Assembly: GCA_910585935.1 (NCBI GenBank)
Contig: CAJUHN010000066.1
Span: 1 to 16,174, forward strand
DNA length: 16,174 nt
Direction of reading: 5' to 3'
Source: an uncultured Lachnospiraceae bacterium
GTDB lineage: Bacteria > Bacillota > Clostridia > Lachnospirales > Lachnospiraceae
Shown here: positions 1-6,878 of the stretch, in pieces
Position numbering within the stretch: position 1 is the first letter of the stretch
Layout of the letters: each line of letters starts with the position of its first letter
Position numbers and translations under genes: made by a program
Notes under the pieces: generated by a model
Told to the model about the DNA's origin: nothing
Seen by the model: the letters and a program-made list of their open reading frames with translations, nothing else
The model's database searches: none

Positions 1-64
1 TAGTACCGCTACGTCTGGAACGGAGCGGGAGCGCGGCTTCGTTGGAATAGGTCTTTGCCGGAGC
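1..64 (-). repeat. Structured intergenic repeat, copy A (cut by the window start)
   Basis: This is the 5' part of the repeat family described under copies B to E, lying on the - strand and truncated at base 1. Bases 1-43 match the conserved core read backwards (ACGTCTGGAACGGAGCG, then GCGCGGCTTCGTT). Bases 44-64 are the terminal 21-nt arm, beginning GGAATAG and ending GAGC. Its partner arm lies outside the window, so pairing cannot be tested. The arm differs in its outer half from those of copies B, C and D. It sits about 100 bases upstream of the promoter of the membrane protein gene that follows. Confidence 0.85.
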
Positions 65-161
65 GCTTCCTTTGCCACAGTGTTTTCCTAACTTTTCTAT
101 TCTGTGGAAGGAAATGATAGTGTTTCTGAGAAAAATTTAGAAAAAATTGAGATTCTTATCA

Positions 162-190
162 TTGTATCTAAATTTAAATTCAAGTATAAT
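162..190 (+). promoter_or_regulatory. Candidate vegetative (SigA-type) promoter of the AI-2E family gene
   Basis: A perfect -10 hexamer TATAAT at 185-190 follows a weak -35 (TTGTAT, 162-167) after a 17-base spacer in an AT-rich stretch. The gene starts 48 bases downstream, leaving a leader of about 40 bases. The weak -35 limits confidence. It probably drives the run from the membrane protein through rsmE. Confidence 0.5.
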
Positions 191-227
191 GAACCATATA
201 ATACAAAAGGAAAAATAATTCTTGAAT

Positions 228-232
228 GGAGG
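228..232 (+). promoter_or_regulatory. Ribosome binding site that fixes the start of the AI-2E family gene
   Basis: GGAGG lies 5 bases before the ATG at 238. An earlier in-frame ATG at 226 overlaps this site and has no Shine-Dalgarno sequence of its own, so 238 is the better start. Confidence 0.8.
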
Positions 233-237
233 ATTTT

Positions 238-1455
238 ATGGACGAGAAAAAAGAACATAAAAAGTGGGTCATACAATGTATTTTTTTGATTGCTGTTTTG
301 ATTTTTATACTGCAGAGATTTTCTTTGATCATGGGGGTTCTGAAAAGTATATGGGGGTTCTCTTTTCCACTGATATTGGGTGGAATCATAGCTTATATTT
401 TAAATCTTTTAATGAGTAAGTTAGAGAAAATATATTTTCCTAATTCGGACAAAAAAGTGGTAAAAAAGAGCAGGCGTGTTGTATGTATGACGCTTTCAAT
501 TTTTATTGTAGTAGGTATTTTAGTGCTGGTGATTCAGTTAGTTGTGCCAGAACTCGTGAAAACTTTTCAGTTAATCGCAGACATGGCGCCAGATTATTTT
601 AATAAATTAGGTATTTGGATTTTGGGATATCTGGAAACATTTCCGGATTTGGAACAGATGATTCAAAATGCGCTTGATAATTTAGCGATTAATTGGGAGG
701 AATTAGCTCGTAATTTATTTAATTATGCGACAAATGGAGTATCTGGAATTTTAAATTCTACGTTGTCTTTTGTAGTTTTGTTAGTGGGAGGAGTGGTGAA
801 CTTTTTCATCGCTTTGATATTTGCACTTTATATTTTAATCAGTAAAGAAAAACTGCTTATTCAAATTAAGAAGATTTGTAAGGCATATTTGAGTGATAAG
901 GTGAGAAATAGAATAGAAGATATTTGTTATATAGCTAACAGTACATTTTCAAGTTTTATTATAGGTCAGATTACAGAAGCAGTTATTTTAGGAGGACTTT
1001 GTGCAATAGGAATGATGATTTTAAAGCTTCCTTATGCTGGTATGACAGGAGCTTTTATTGGTGTGACTGCCTTAATCCCTATTGTAGGAGCTTATTTAGG
1101 AGCAGGAGTAGGGGCATTTATGATTTTGACGAAAGACCCAATGCAAGTAATTATATTTTTGATTTTTATTGTGATTTTGCAGCAAGTGGAAGGAAATCTA
1201 ATTTATCCTAAAGTAGTGGGCAGCTCTATTGGGCTTCCGGGGCTTTGGGTTTTGGCAGCAGTGACGATTGGAGGAGGAATAGGCGGAATTATGGGAATGC
1301 TCTGGTCTGTTCCAATAGCGGCGACTGCTTATAAATTAGTGAGAAAAGATGTGAATCAACGGGTAGAAAGAAAGAAGCAAAAAGAATTGGCTTTAAAAGA
1401 AGAACAGAGGAAAAAAGAACAGCAGAAAGAGGAAAAGAGAGAAAGGAAGAAATGA
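238..1455 (+). CDS. AI-2E family transporter (PerM/YdbI-type membrane protein)
   Basis: A 405-residue polytopic membrane protein of the AI-2 exporter/PerM family. Family members are linked to export of autoinducer-2 or to ion and solute efflux; the substrate here cannot be read from the sequence. Hydrophobic segments lie near residues 11-32, 40-60, 82-107, and in several blocks from about 178 to 370. The C-terminal half carries the family-typical stretch QQVEGNLIYPKVVG followed by SSIGLPGLWVLAAV and a Gly-rich helix. The last 35 or so residues form a highly charged Lys/Glu/Gln tail, probably cytoplasmic and helical. The start at ATG 238 is set by GGAGG at 228-232. The stop overlaps the prmA start in an ATGA motif, so the two are probably translationally coupled. 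Family assignment is firm; the transported molecule is not. Confidence 0.9.
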   Translation: MDEKKEHKKWVIQCIFLIAVLIFILQRFSLIMGVLKSIWGFSFPLILGGIIAYILNLLMSKLEKIYFPNSDKKVVKKSRRVVCMTLSIFIVVGILVLVIQLVVPELVKTFQLIADMAPDYFNKLGIWILGYLETFPDLEQMIQNALDNLAINWEELARNLFNYATNGVSGILNSTLSFVVLLVGGVVNFFIALIFALYILISKEKLLIQIKKICKAYLSDKVRNRIEDICYIANSTFSSFIIGQITEAVILGGLCAIGMMILKLPYAGMTGAFIGVTALIPIVGAYLGAGVGAFMILTKDPMQVIIFLIFIVILQQVEGNLIYPKVVGSSIGLPGLWVLAAVTIGGGIGGIMGMLWSVPIAATAYKLVRKDVNQRVERKKQKELALKEEQRKKEQQKEEKRERKK

Positions 1456-2414
1456 GTATGAAATGGAATCGTTTTACGATTGCGACTACAACGCAGGCAG
1501 AGGATTTGATTGGTGAGATGTTGTCGGAATTAGGGATAGAAGGAATAGAAATTGAGGATAATGTGCCACTGTCAAAAGAGGATACTATGGCGATGTTTGT
1601 AGATATTTTGCCAGAATTGCCACCAGATGAAGGAAAGGCAAAAATCAGTTTTTATTTAGAACCTGAAGAGGATATAGAAGTTATTTTAAAAAAGGTAAAA
1701 GAAGGGTTAGAAGAACTGAAAGATTTTGTAGAGATAGGAGAGGGAACTATTACAGAATCTGAAACGGAGGATAAAGATTGGATTAATAATTGGAAACAGT
1801 TTTTTAAACCTTTTACCGTAGATGATATTTTAATAAAGCCTACTTGGGAAAAGATACCAGAAAAAGACAAAGATAAAATATTAGTAGAAATTGATCCAGG
1901 GACAGCATTTGGAACAGGGTTACATGAAACGACACAACTTTGTATCAAACAGCTTAAGAAATATGTGAAATCAGATACAAAGGTGTTAGATATAGGGACA
2001 GGAAGTGGGATTCTTTCTATTGTGGCATTAAAATTAGGGGCACAAGAGGCTATTGGAACGGATTTAGATCCTAATGCTATCTCAGCGGCAGAGGAAAATA
2101 GAATAGCGAATCAGATAGAAGAAGAAAAGTTTTCGGTATATATTGGAAATGTCATAGAGGAGGAAGAATTAGTAGAAAGAATTGGAGAGCGAAGTTATGA
2201 TATTGTGACAGCTAATATATTAGCAGATATTATTATTCCCTTACAGAAAATAATTCCGCGTTTTTTGAAGGCTGGAGGAATCTTTATTTCTTCTGGTATT
2301 CTTGATACAAAAGAAGAGGCAGTGAAAGAAGCGATAGAAAAGAATCCAGATTTAGAAATAATAGAAACGACTTATCAGGGAGAATGGGTTTCTATTACAA
2401 CGGTGAAGAGATAG
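1452..2414 (+). CDS. prmA: Ribosomal protein L11 methyltransferase PrmA
   Basis: A class I SAM-dependent methyltransferase that trimethylates ribosomal protein L11, acting in the cytoplasm on the free protein or the ribosome. The 320-residue length fits Clostridial PrmA. The N-terminal third is the small substrate-recognition domain. The linker contains NNWKQFFKPF near residue 112. The PrmA signature GTGLHETT is at 154-161, SAM motif I DIGTGSG at 180-186, and the catalytic-domain motif ANILAD at 254-259. The ATG at 1452 overlaps the upstream stop (ATGA). A second in-frame ATG at 1458 is an equally possible start, two residues shorter. The preceding purine-rich AGGAAGAA is a moderate ribosome binding site. 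rsmE follows after 10 bases, so transcript sharing is likely. PrmA next to RsmE is a common Firmicute arrangement. Confidence 0.96.
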   Translation: MSMKWNRFTIATTTQAEDLIGEMLSELGIEGIEIEDNVPLSKEDTMAMFVDILPELPPDEGKAKISFYLEPEEDIEVILKKVKEGLEELKDFVEIGEGTITESETEDKDWINNWKQFFKPFTVDDILIKPTWEKIPEKDKDKILVEIDPGTAFGTGLHETTQLCIKQLKKYVKSDTKVLDIGTGSGILSIVALKLGAQEAIGTDLDPNAISAAEENRIANQIEEEKFSVYIGNVIEEEELVERIGERSYDIVTANILADIIIPLQKIIPRFLKAGGIFISSGILDTKEEAVKEAIEKNPDLEIIETTYQGEWVSITTVKR

Positions 2415-2424
2415 GAGAAAAAAC

Positions 2425-3174
2425 GTGTATCATTTTTTCATTGATGAAAGTCAAAAGGAACAGGCAAAAAAAACAGGAGAGATTGAGATAACAGGAGCAG
2501 ACGTCAATCATATCAAAAATGTGCTCAGAATGAGGATAGGAGAAAAAATTAGCATCAGTGATGGTTGTAATCAAGAATATCATTGTGAGATCCGCGAAAT
2601 ACAAGAAGATAGGATAAGTTGTAAGGTACTTTGTTCTGAAGAGGCATATAAAGAATTACCTTCTCACATTTATCTCTTTCAAGGACTTCCTAAAGGAGAT
2701 AAGATGGAATTTATCATTCAAAAGGCAGTGGAATTAGGAGTCTATGGGATTATTCCGATGAAAACAGACAGAGCGATTGTAAAATTGGATTCTAAAAAAG
2801 AAGAAACTAAAAGAAAGAGATGGGCGGCGATTGCAGAGAGTGCAGCAAAACAGTCAGGGAGAACAGTGATTCCAGAAATTTATCCTGTTATGAATTTTAA
2901 AGAAGCGGTTAAATTTGGGAAAGAATTTGAGTTTCCTCTTATTCCTTATGAACTAGCAGAAGAAATGGGAGATACAAAAAAAATACTGTCTGAGATAAAA
3001 GATGGTGTGAAGGTAGGCATCTATATCGGACCAGAAGGCGGCTTTGAGAAAGAAGAGATTTCTTATGCGATAGAACAAGGATGTAAAGCTATCACATTAG
3101 GAAAAAGGATTCTGCGTACAGAAACAGCAGGAATGGCATTACTTTCTATATTGATGTTTCAGTTAGAAAAATAA
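2425..3174 (+). CDS. rsmE: 16S rRNA (uracil(1498)-N(3))-methyltransferase RsmE
   Basis: A SPOUT-class methyltransferase that places m3U at position 1498 of 16S rRNA in the assembled small subunit. The 249-residue length is normal. The N-terminal part (about 1-70) is the PUA-like RNA-binding domain, with the pattern VNHIKNVLRMRIG. The C-terminal trefoil-knot domain carries GLPKGDKMEFIIQKAVELG near 87-105, the SAM-loop GPEGGF at 202-207, and LGKRILRTETA at 225-235. The start is GTG at 2425, with AGGAG at 2413-2417 overlapping the prmA stop. It sits 10 bases after prmA, so it is very likely the third gene of the same operon. The next gene starts about 90 bases on, without a visible terminator between. 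Confidence 0.96.
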   Translation: MYHFFIDESQKEQAKKTGEIEITGADVNHIKNVLRMRIGEKISISDGCNQEYHCEIREIQEDRISCKVLCSEEAYKELPSHIYLFQGLPKGDKMEFIIQKAVELGVYGIIPMKTDRAIVKLDSKKEETKRKRWAAIAESAAKQSGRTVIPEIYPVMNFKEAVKFGKEFEFPLIPYELAEEMGDTKKILSEIKDGVKVGIYIGPEGGFEKEEISYAIEQGCKAITLGKRILRTETAGMALLSILMFQLEK

Positions 3175-3262
3175 AAGAAAATAACATGATATCTTGTATC
3201 TTAACTTATGATATGTAGATATAGAAAAATACAAAAAAGAGAATAGATAAATGAGGGAAAAG

Positions 3263-4417
3263 ATGGAAGCTTATTTAGATAATTCCGCGACTACAAAGGT
3301 ATTCGATTCAGTAAGAGAAATTGTAATGAAAACAATGGAAATAGATTATGGCAATCCTTCAGCTCTGCATAGAAAAGGAGTAGAAGCGGAAAAATATATG
3401 AAAGATGCGAAAAGGAAGATAGCGAAGATGCTGAAGGTGGAGGAAAAAGAGATTTTTTTCACTTCAGGAGGAACAGAATCAAATAACTTAGCGATTATCG
3501 GTACAGCGATAGCGAATAAGAGAAATGGAAATCATCTCATTACAACCCAGATAGAACACCCTTCTGTAACAAATACAATGAAATATTTAGAGGAACAAGG
3601 ATTTCAGGTCACATATTTGTCAGTAGATAAAAATGGGCAAGTGCTTTTAGAAGAATTAGAAAAAGCGATCTGTGAGGATACTATTTTGGTTTCTATTATG
3701 TATGTAAATAATGAAATAGGGGCATTAGAGCCATTAGAAGAAGCAGTTAAAATAATAAAACAAAAAAATCCAAAAACGATCATTCACAGTGATGCAGTAC
3801 AAGCATTTGGAAAAGTGAGAATTTATCCAAAAAAAATAGGGATTGATTTATTATCGGTGAGCGGACATAAAATTCATGCTCCAAAGGGAGTGGGATTTTT
3901 ATATGTTGATACAAAAGTGAAGATAAAACCTATTTCTTATGGAGGGGAGCAACAAAATGGACTTCGTTCTGGTACATTAAATATTCCGGGAATCGCGGGA
4001 ATAGGCAAGGCAGTAGAGGAAATAGAAAGAGAGTTTGAACAGGATGTTGTACGATTATATCAGAGAAAACAGGAATTTATAGATGGAATAAAGAGGCTAG
4101 AAGGAATAAAAATAAATGGATTGATAGGGACAGAAAGTGCGCCTCATATAGTGAGTGTGAGTTTTGAAGGAGTGAGGAGTGAAGTTTTGTTACATGCATT
4201 AGAAGAGAGAGGGATTTATGTTTCAGCAGGGTCAGCATGTTCTTCTCATAAATCTTCTGTCAGTCCGACTCTGAATGGGATAGGAATAGAAAAAAAATAT
4301 TTAGATTCTACATTACGTTTTAGTTTTAGTTCATTCACTACAAAAGAAGAGATTATGTATTGCTTGAGTACATTAGAGGAATTATTGCCAATGCTGCGAA
4401 GATATGCTAGACGATAG
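3263..4417 (+). CDS. Cysteine desulfurase (NifS/IscS family), probable sulfur donor for ThiI
   Basis: A PLP-dependent aminotransferase-fold enzyme that takes sulfur from cysteine as an enzyme persulfide, giving alanine. Numbered from ATG 3263 (384 residues), visible motifs are YLDNSATT at 4-11, TSGGTESNN at 67-75, the PLP-stacking His in IEHPSV (H99), SDAVQAFG at 176-183, and the PLP Lys in SGHKIH (K203). The catalytic Cys lies in SAGSACSSHK (C326). The start is chosen because GAGGG lies 5 bases before ATG 3263; an in-frame ATG at 3251 gives MREK more but has poor Shine-Dalgarno context. In Bacillus the desulfurase NifZ next to thiI feeds ThiI for 4-thiouridine; the same partnership is inferred here. 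The pair is separated by 683 bases carrying repeat copies B and C. Confidence 0.93.
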   Translation: MEAYLDNSATTKVFDSVREIVMKTMEIDYGNPSALHRKGVEAEKYMKDAKRKIAKMLKVEEKEIFFTSGGTESNNLAIIGTAIANKRNGNHLITTQIEHPSVTNTMKYLEEQGFQVTYLSVDKNGQVLLEELEKAICEDTILVSIMYVNNEIGALEPLEEAVKIIKQKNPKTIIHSDAVQAFGKVRIYPKKIGIDLLSVSGHKIHAPKGVGFLYVDTKVKIKPISYGGEQQNGLRSGTLNIPGIAGIGKAVEEIEREFEQDVVRLYQRKQEFIDGIKRLEGIKINGLIGTESAPHIVSVSFEGVRSEVLLHALEERGIYVSAGSACSSHKSSVSPTLNGIGIEKKYLDSTLRFSFSSFTTKEEIMYCLSTLEELLPMLRRYARR

Positions 4418-4490
4418 GTATTGAAAAAAGGTTTATGCCGTTTAAGAAGAAAAATGATGGTTGTTTGGGGGAGGGGTTGACGAAAGGTTC

Positions 4491-4638
4491 GCGCCAGCAA
4501 AAGTCTATTCCAACGAAACCGCGCTCCCGCTCCGTTCCAGACGTAGTGGACACTAAATTCGCAGCCCCTTGCGGAACTGCTCATTAACGGGCAAGCGTCT
4601 TCCAAGGGGTTTCTTTTGGAATAGATTTTTGCTGGCGC
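4491..4638 (+). repeat. Structured intergenic repeat, copy B (148 nt, complete)
   Basis: Terminal arms at 4491-4511 and 4618-4638 pair over 21 bases, and the pairing continues inward through CCAA/TTGG. The only non-Watson-Crick position is one G-U. Inside, GAAACC pairs with GGTTTC. There is a short GCG-CTCC-CGC hairpin, AGACGT (4539-4544) can pair with GCGTCT (4595-4600), and the centre 4561-4580 folds as GCAG...CTGC. It starts 73 bases after the desulfurase stop. It is nearly identical to copy C but in opposite orientation, with only two visible differences in the 106-base core. There is no ORF of its own and no obvious target-site duplication. The function is unknown. Confidence 0.9.
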
Positions 4639-4893
4639 TAGTTGGTTGGCTGTTCTAATTTGTGGAAAGAGAATTTCAGGCTTATATAGTTTAAGTAGAA
4701 TTTATGAGAGAGAAAAATGACAGATATTATTTGTGGAATGTATTATACTAGAATTTAGTAAATTTTTGAAGAAAATGGTGGAAATAACAATTATATGTAG
4801 ATATAACCTATTGTACTAATGATGAATTTATTGAAAAGCAAGTAAAAGAAACAAAAGAAACTATGTTTTTCTACTGGAATTTTTCACAAAGTA
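4639..4893. other. Spacer between inverted repeat copies B and C; possible gene remnant
   Basis: The 255 bases between the inverted copies hold no complete gene. A TATACT (4744-4749) could be a -10 box, but no convincing -35 accompanies it. From 4788 a stop-free frame without a start codon reads QLYVDITYCTNDEF, continues with an acidic/basic helix-like stretch and MFFYWNFSQ, and runs into copy C, stopping at 4977-4979. Its composition looks protein-like and may be the C-terminal remnant of a lost gene. I do not recognise it. Confidence 0.35.
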
Positions 4894-5041
4894 GCTTAGG
4901 AAAGGAACTATTCCGAAAGAAACCCCTTGGAAGACGCTTGCCCGTTAATGAGCAGTTCCGCAAGGGGCTGCGAATTTAGTGTCCACTACGTCTGGAACGG
5001 AGCGAGAGCGCGGTTTCGTTGGAATAGTTCCTTTCCTAAGC
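4894..5041 (-). repeat. Structured intergenic repeat, copy C (148 nt, complete, inverted relative to B)
   Basis: The arms 4894-4914 and 5021-5041 are perfectly complementary over 21 bases (GCTTAGGAAAGG... against ...CCTTTCCTAAGC). The core is almost identical to copy B (CTCTCGC for CTCCCGC, and one C/T change next to the arm). The arms differ from those of B at about 8 of 21 positions, so the core and the arms have different histories or constraints. It ends 59 bases before the thiI start. The sequence just outside, GAGTTTCC when read in the element's direction, is shared with copy D. Confidence 0.9.
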
Positions 5042-5100
5042 GGAAACTCATCTTTAAAGTGGAACAGCAATGAAAGAAGCAGGATATTAGGAGGAATAGC

Positions 5101-6294
5101 ATGTTTAAAGCATTTTTAATAAAATATGGAGAAATTGGGATTAAGGGGAGAAATCGTTATATCTTTGAAGATGCTCTGATGAAACAAATTCGGTTTTCCC
5201 TTCAATCTGTACAGGGGGAGTTTTTGGTTTCTAAGGAATCAGGGCGGATTTATGTAGAAACTGTGGGAGAATATGATTATGATGAAACAATCTCTGCGCT
5301 TCAAAGGGTGTTTGGGATCGTTGGGATCAGTCCTGTAGTACAAATAGAGGACAAGGGGTTTGAGGATTTGACAGAACAGATTATTCAATATATGAATGTT
5401 GTTTATCCAGATAAAAATAAAACATTTAAAGTTCATGCAAGAAGAGCGAGAAAAAATTATCCTAAGAGTTCTATGGAATTAAATGCAGATTTAGGAGAGC
5501 AGATTTTAAAAGCTTTTCCAGAAATTAAAGTAGATGTGCATAATCCACAAATTAATTTATATGTGGAAGTACGGCAAAAAATAAATATTTATTCTGAGGT
5601 CATTTCTGGATGTGGTGGGATGCCAATAGGAACAAATGGGAAAGCGATGTTGTTGTTATCAGGAGGAATTGATAGTCCTGTGGCAGGCTGGATGATAGCA
5701 AAAAGAGGCGTTATTGTGGAAGCTGTTTATTTTCATGCACCACCTTATACCAGTGAAAGGGCAAAACAGAAGGTGGTAGATTTGGCGAAGATAGTGGCAA
5801 GATATACAGGAGCGATTCGTTTGCATGTCGTTAATTTTACACAGATACAATTATATATTTATGATAAATGCCCTCATGAAGAACTCACTATTATTATGAG
5901 GCGTTATATGATGAAAATAGCTCAGAGAATAGCAGAAGATAGAAATGCGATGGGGTTAATTACAGGAGAGAGTATTGGACAAGTGGCGAGTCAGACGATT
6001 CAGAGTCTGTATTCTACAAACGAAGTGTGTACGATGCCAGTATTTCGTCCGTTGATTGGATTTGATAAACAGGAAATTGTGGATATTGCTTGTAAAATTG
6101 ATACTTATGAAACTTCTATACAGCCATTTGAAGATTGTTGTACTATATTTGTTGCAAAACATCCTGTTACAAAGCCGAATTTGCATGTTATAAAACGCTC
6201 AGAGGAGAAGTTGAAAGAAGAGATAGAACAGATGATAGAAACAGCAATAGAAACAAAAGAAGTGATTATCTGTGAACCAGATGGTATGGAGTAG
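5101..6294 (+). CDS. thiI: tRNA uracil 4-sulfurtransferase ThiI
   Basis: Makes 4-thiouridine at position 8 of tRNA, using ATP to adenylate U8 and sulfur carried from a cysteine desulfurase; in some species it also serves thiazole synthesis. At 397 residues it is the short, Bacillus-like form with no C-terminal rhodanese domain. The N-terminal ferredoxin-like domain begins KYGEIGIKGRNR, and a THUMP domain spans about 60-165. The PP-loop ATPase motif SGGIDS is at 187-192. The conserved PFEDCCTIF with Cys 346-347, equivalent to the region of E. coli Cys344, precedes AKHPVTKP. AGGAGG at 5089-5094 precedes ATG 5101 by 6 bases. With no rhodanese domain, the upstream NifS-type protein is the likely direct sulfur source. 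A bidirectional terminator follows 70 bases after the stop. Confidence 0.97.
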   Translation: MFKAFLIKYGEIGIKGRNRYIFEDALMKQIRFSLQSVQGEFLVSKESGRIYVETVGEYDYDETISALQRVFGIVGISPVVQIEDKGFEDLTEQIIQYMNVVYPDKNKTFKVHARRARKNYPKSSMELNADLGEQILKAFPEIKVDVHNPQINLYVEVRQKINIYSEVISGCGGMPIGTNGKAMLLLSGGIDSPVAGWMIAKRGVIVEAVYFHAPPYTSERAKQKVVDLAKIVARYTGAIRLHVVNFTQIQLYIYDKCPHEELTIIMRRYMMKIAQRIAEDRNAMGLITGESIGQVASQTIQSLYSTNEVCTMPVFRPLIGFDKQEIVDIACKIDTYETSIQPFEDCCTIFVAKHPVTKPNLHVIKRSEEKLKEEIEQMIETAIETKEVIICEPDGME

Positions 6295-6362
6295 AGGGAT
6301 TTTTTTCTATTATTTGCTGAGTGTTGTGGGAGCAACTAATTTTTCTATGTGCTACTGTATAT

Positions 6363-6400
6363 AAAAAAGAGGATACCTGTTATCCGGTATCCTCTTTTTT
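6363..6400. terminator. Bidirectional intrinsic terminator between thiI and the HPr-like gene
   Basis: AAAAAAGAGGATACC (6363-6377) is perfectly complementary to GGTATCCTCTTTTTT (6386-6400) across an 8-base loop. The T-run serves the + strand (thiI) and the A-run serves the - strand gene, which ends at 6422. It is the clearest terminator in the window. Confidence 0.95.
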
Positions 6401-6421
6401 AATGAAATGTGTTGTAAAAAA

Positions 6422-6652
6422 CTATACTAAATAAGGTTTTAATACATCTAAAATTTCGCTTGAGTCCCCTTCAGCATGAATATTTAAGTCAATTGGTTTT
6501 GATAGATCAAGGCTGAAAATACCCATGATAGATTTTGCATCGATCACATAACGACCAGAAACAAGGTCAAAATCAATATCAAATTTGGTAATCTCATTTA
6601 CAAAAGATTTTACCTTATCGATAGAATTTAAAGAAATTTTTACTGTTTTCAT
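6422..6652 (-). CDS. HPr-like protein lacking the catalytic histidine
   Basis: A 76-residue protein with the HPr fold of the sugar phosphotransferase system. Aligned to Bacillus HPr, the region around the regulatory serine is well kept (AKSIMGIFSLDL against LKSIMGVMSLGI), placing the Ser46 equivalent at residue 41. The loop that should hold GIHARPA reads SIDKVKS, so the phosphate-accepting His15 is missing. The only His in the protein is near residue 59. It therefore cannot act as a normal PTS phosphocarrier. A regulatory role like Bacillus Crh, which also lacks His15 but keeps Ser46, is an inference. GGAGGG lies about 9 bases before its ATG. It is a single-gene unit with its own promoter (6715-6743) and a terminator just after its stop. 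Confidence 0.85.
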   Translation of the reverse strand: MKTVKISLNSIDKVKSFVNEITKFDIDFDLVSGRYVIDAKSIMGIFSLDLSKPIDLNIHAEGDSSEILDVLKPYLV

Positions 6653-6714
6653 TTTGTAAAGCCCTCCTTCAGAGTAGTTAATATCAATATAAGATATGTA
6701 TCTCTTATGCTTCT

Positions 6715-6743
6715 ATAGTAATGGTAAAAAAGATAAAAGTCAA
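6715..6743 (-). promoter_or_regulatory. SigA-type promoter of the HPr-like gene
   Basis: On the - strand, -35 TTGACT (6738-6743) and -10 TACTAT (6715-6720) are separated by exactly 17 bases. The gene's ATG is 63 bases downstream. The -35 matches the consensus at five of six positions; the -10 is weaker. Confidence 0.65.
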
Positions 6744-6878
6744 TATACAAAGTTAATAAAATTTCAGAATAAAAAAGAAAAGAAATAAAGAAAAACGAAA
6801 AGGATACAGAATAAAAAAGGAAAGGAAAGATAAAATTGCATAAAAAAATGGAGAACTCTTTGGATATGGAGGTAGACT

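Noticed and set aside
104..289. 61-codon + frame upstream of the AI-2E gene
   Set aside because: It overlaps the promoter, RBS and start of the real gene, and its composition is not protein-like.
4246..4605. 119-codon open frame on the - strand across the desulfurase end and repeat copy B
   Set aside because: It overlaps a certain gene on the other strand and continues through the structured repeat. There is no ribosome binding site and no family resemblance, so it is a chance frame.
4491..5041. Repeat family as an ordinary MITE or IS relic
   Set aside because: The terminal arms change from copy to copy and no target-site duplication is visible. A transposase would need conserved ends. Not fully excluded, so kept only as an alternative.
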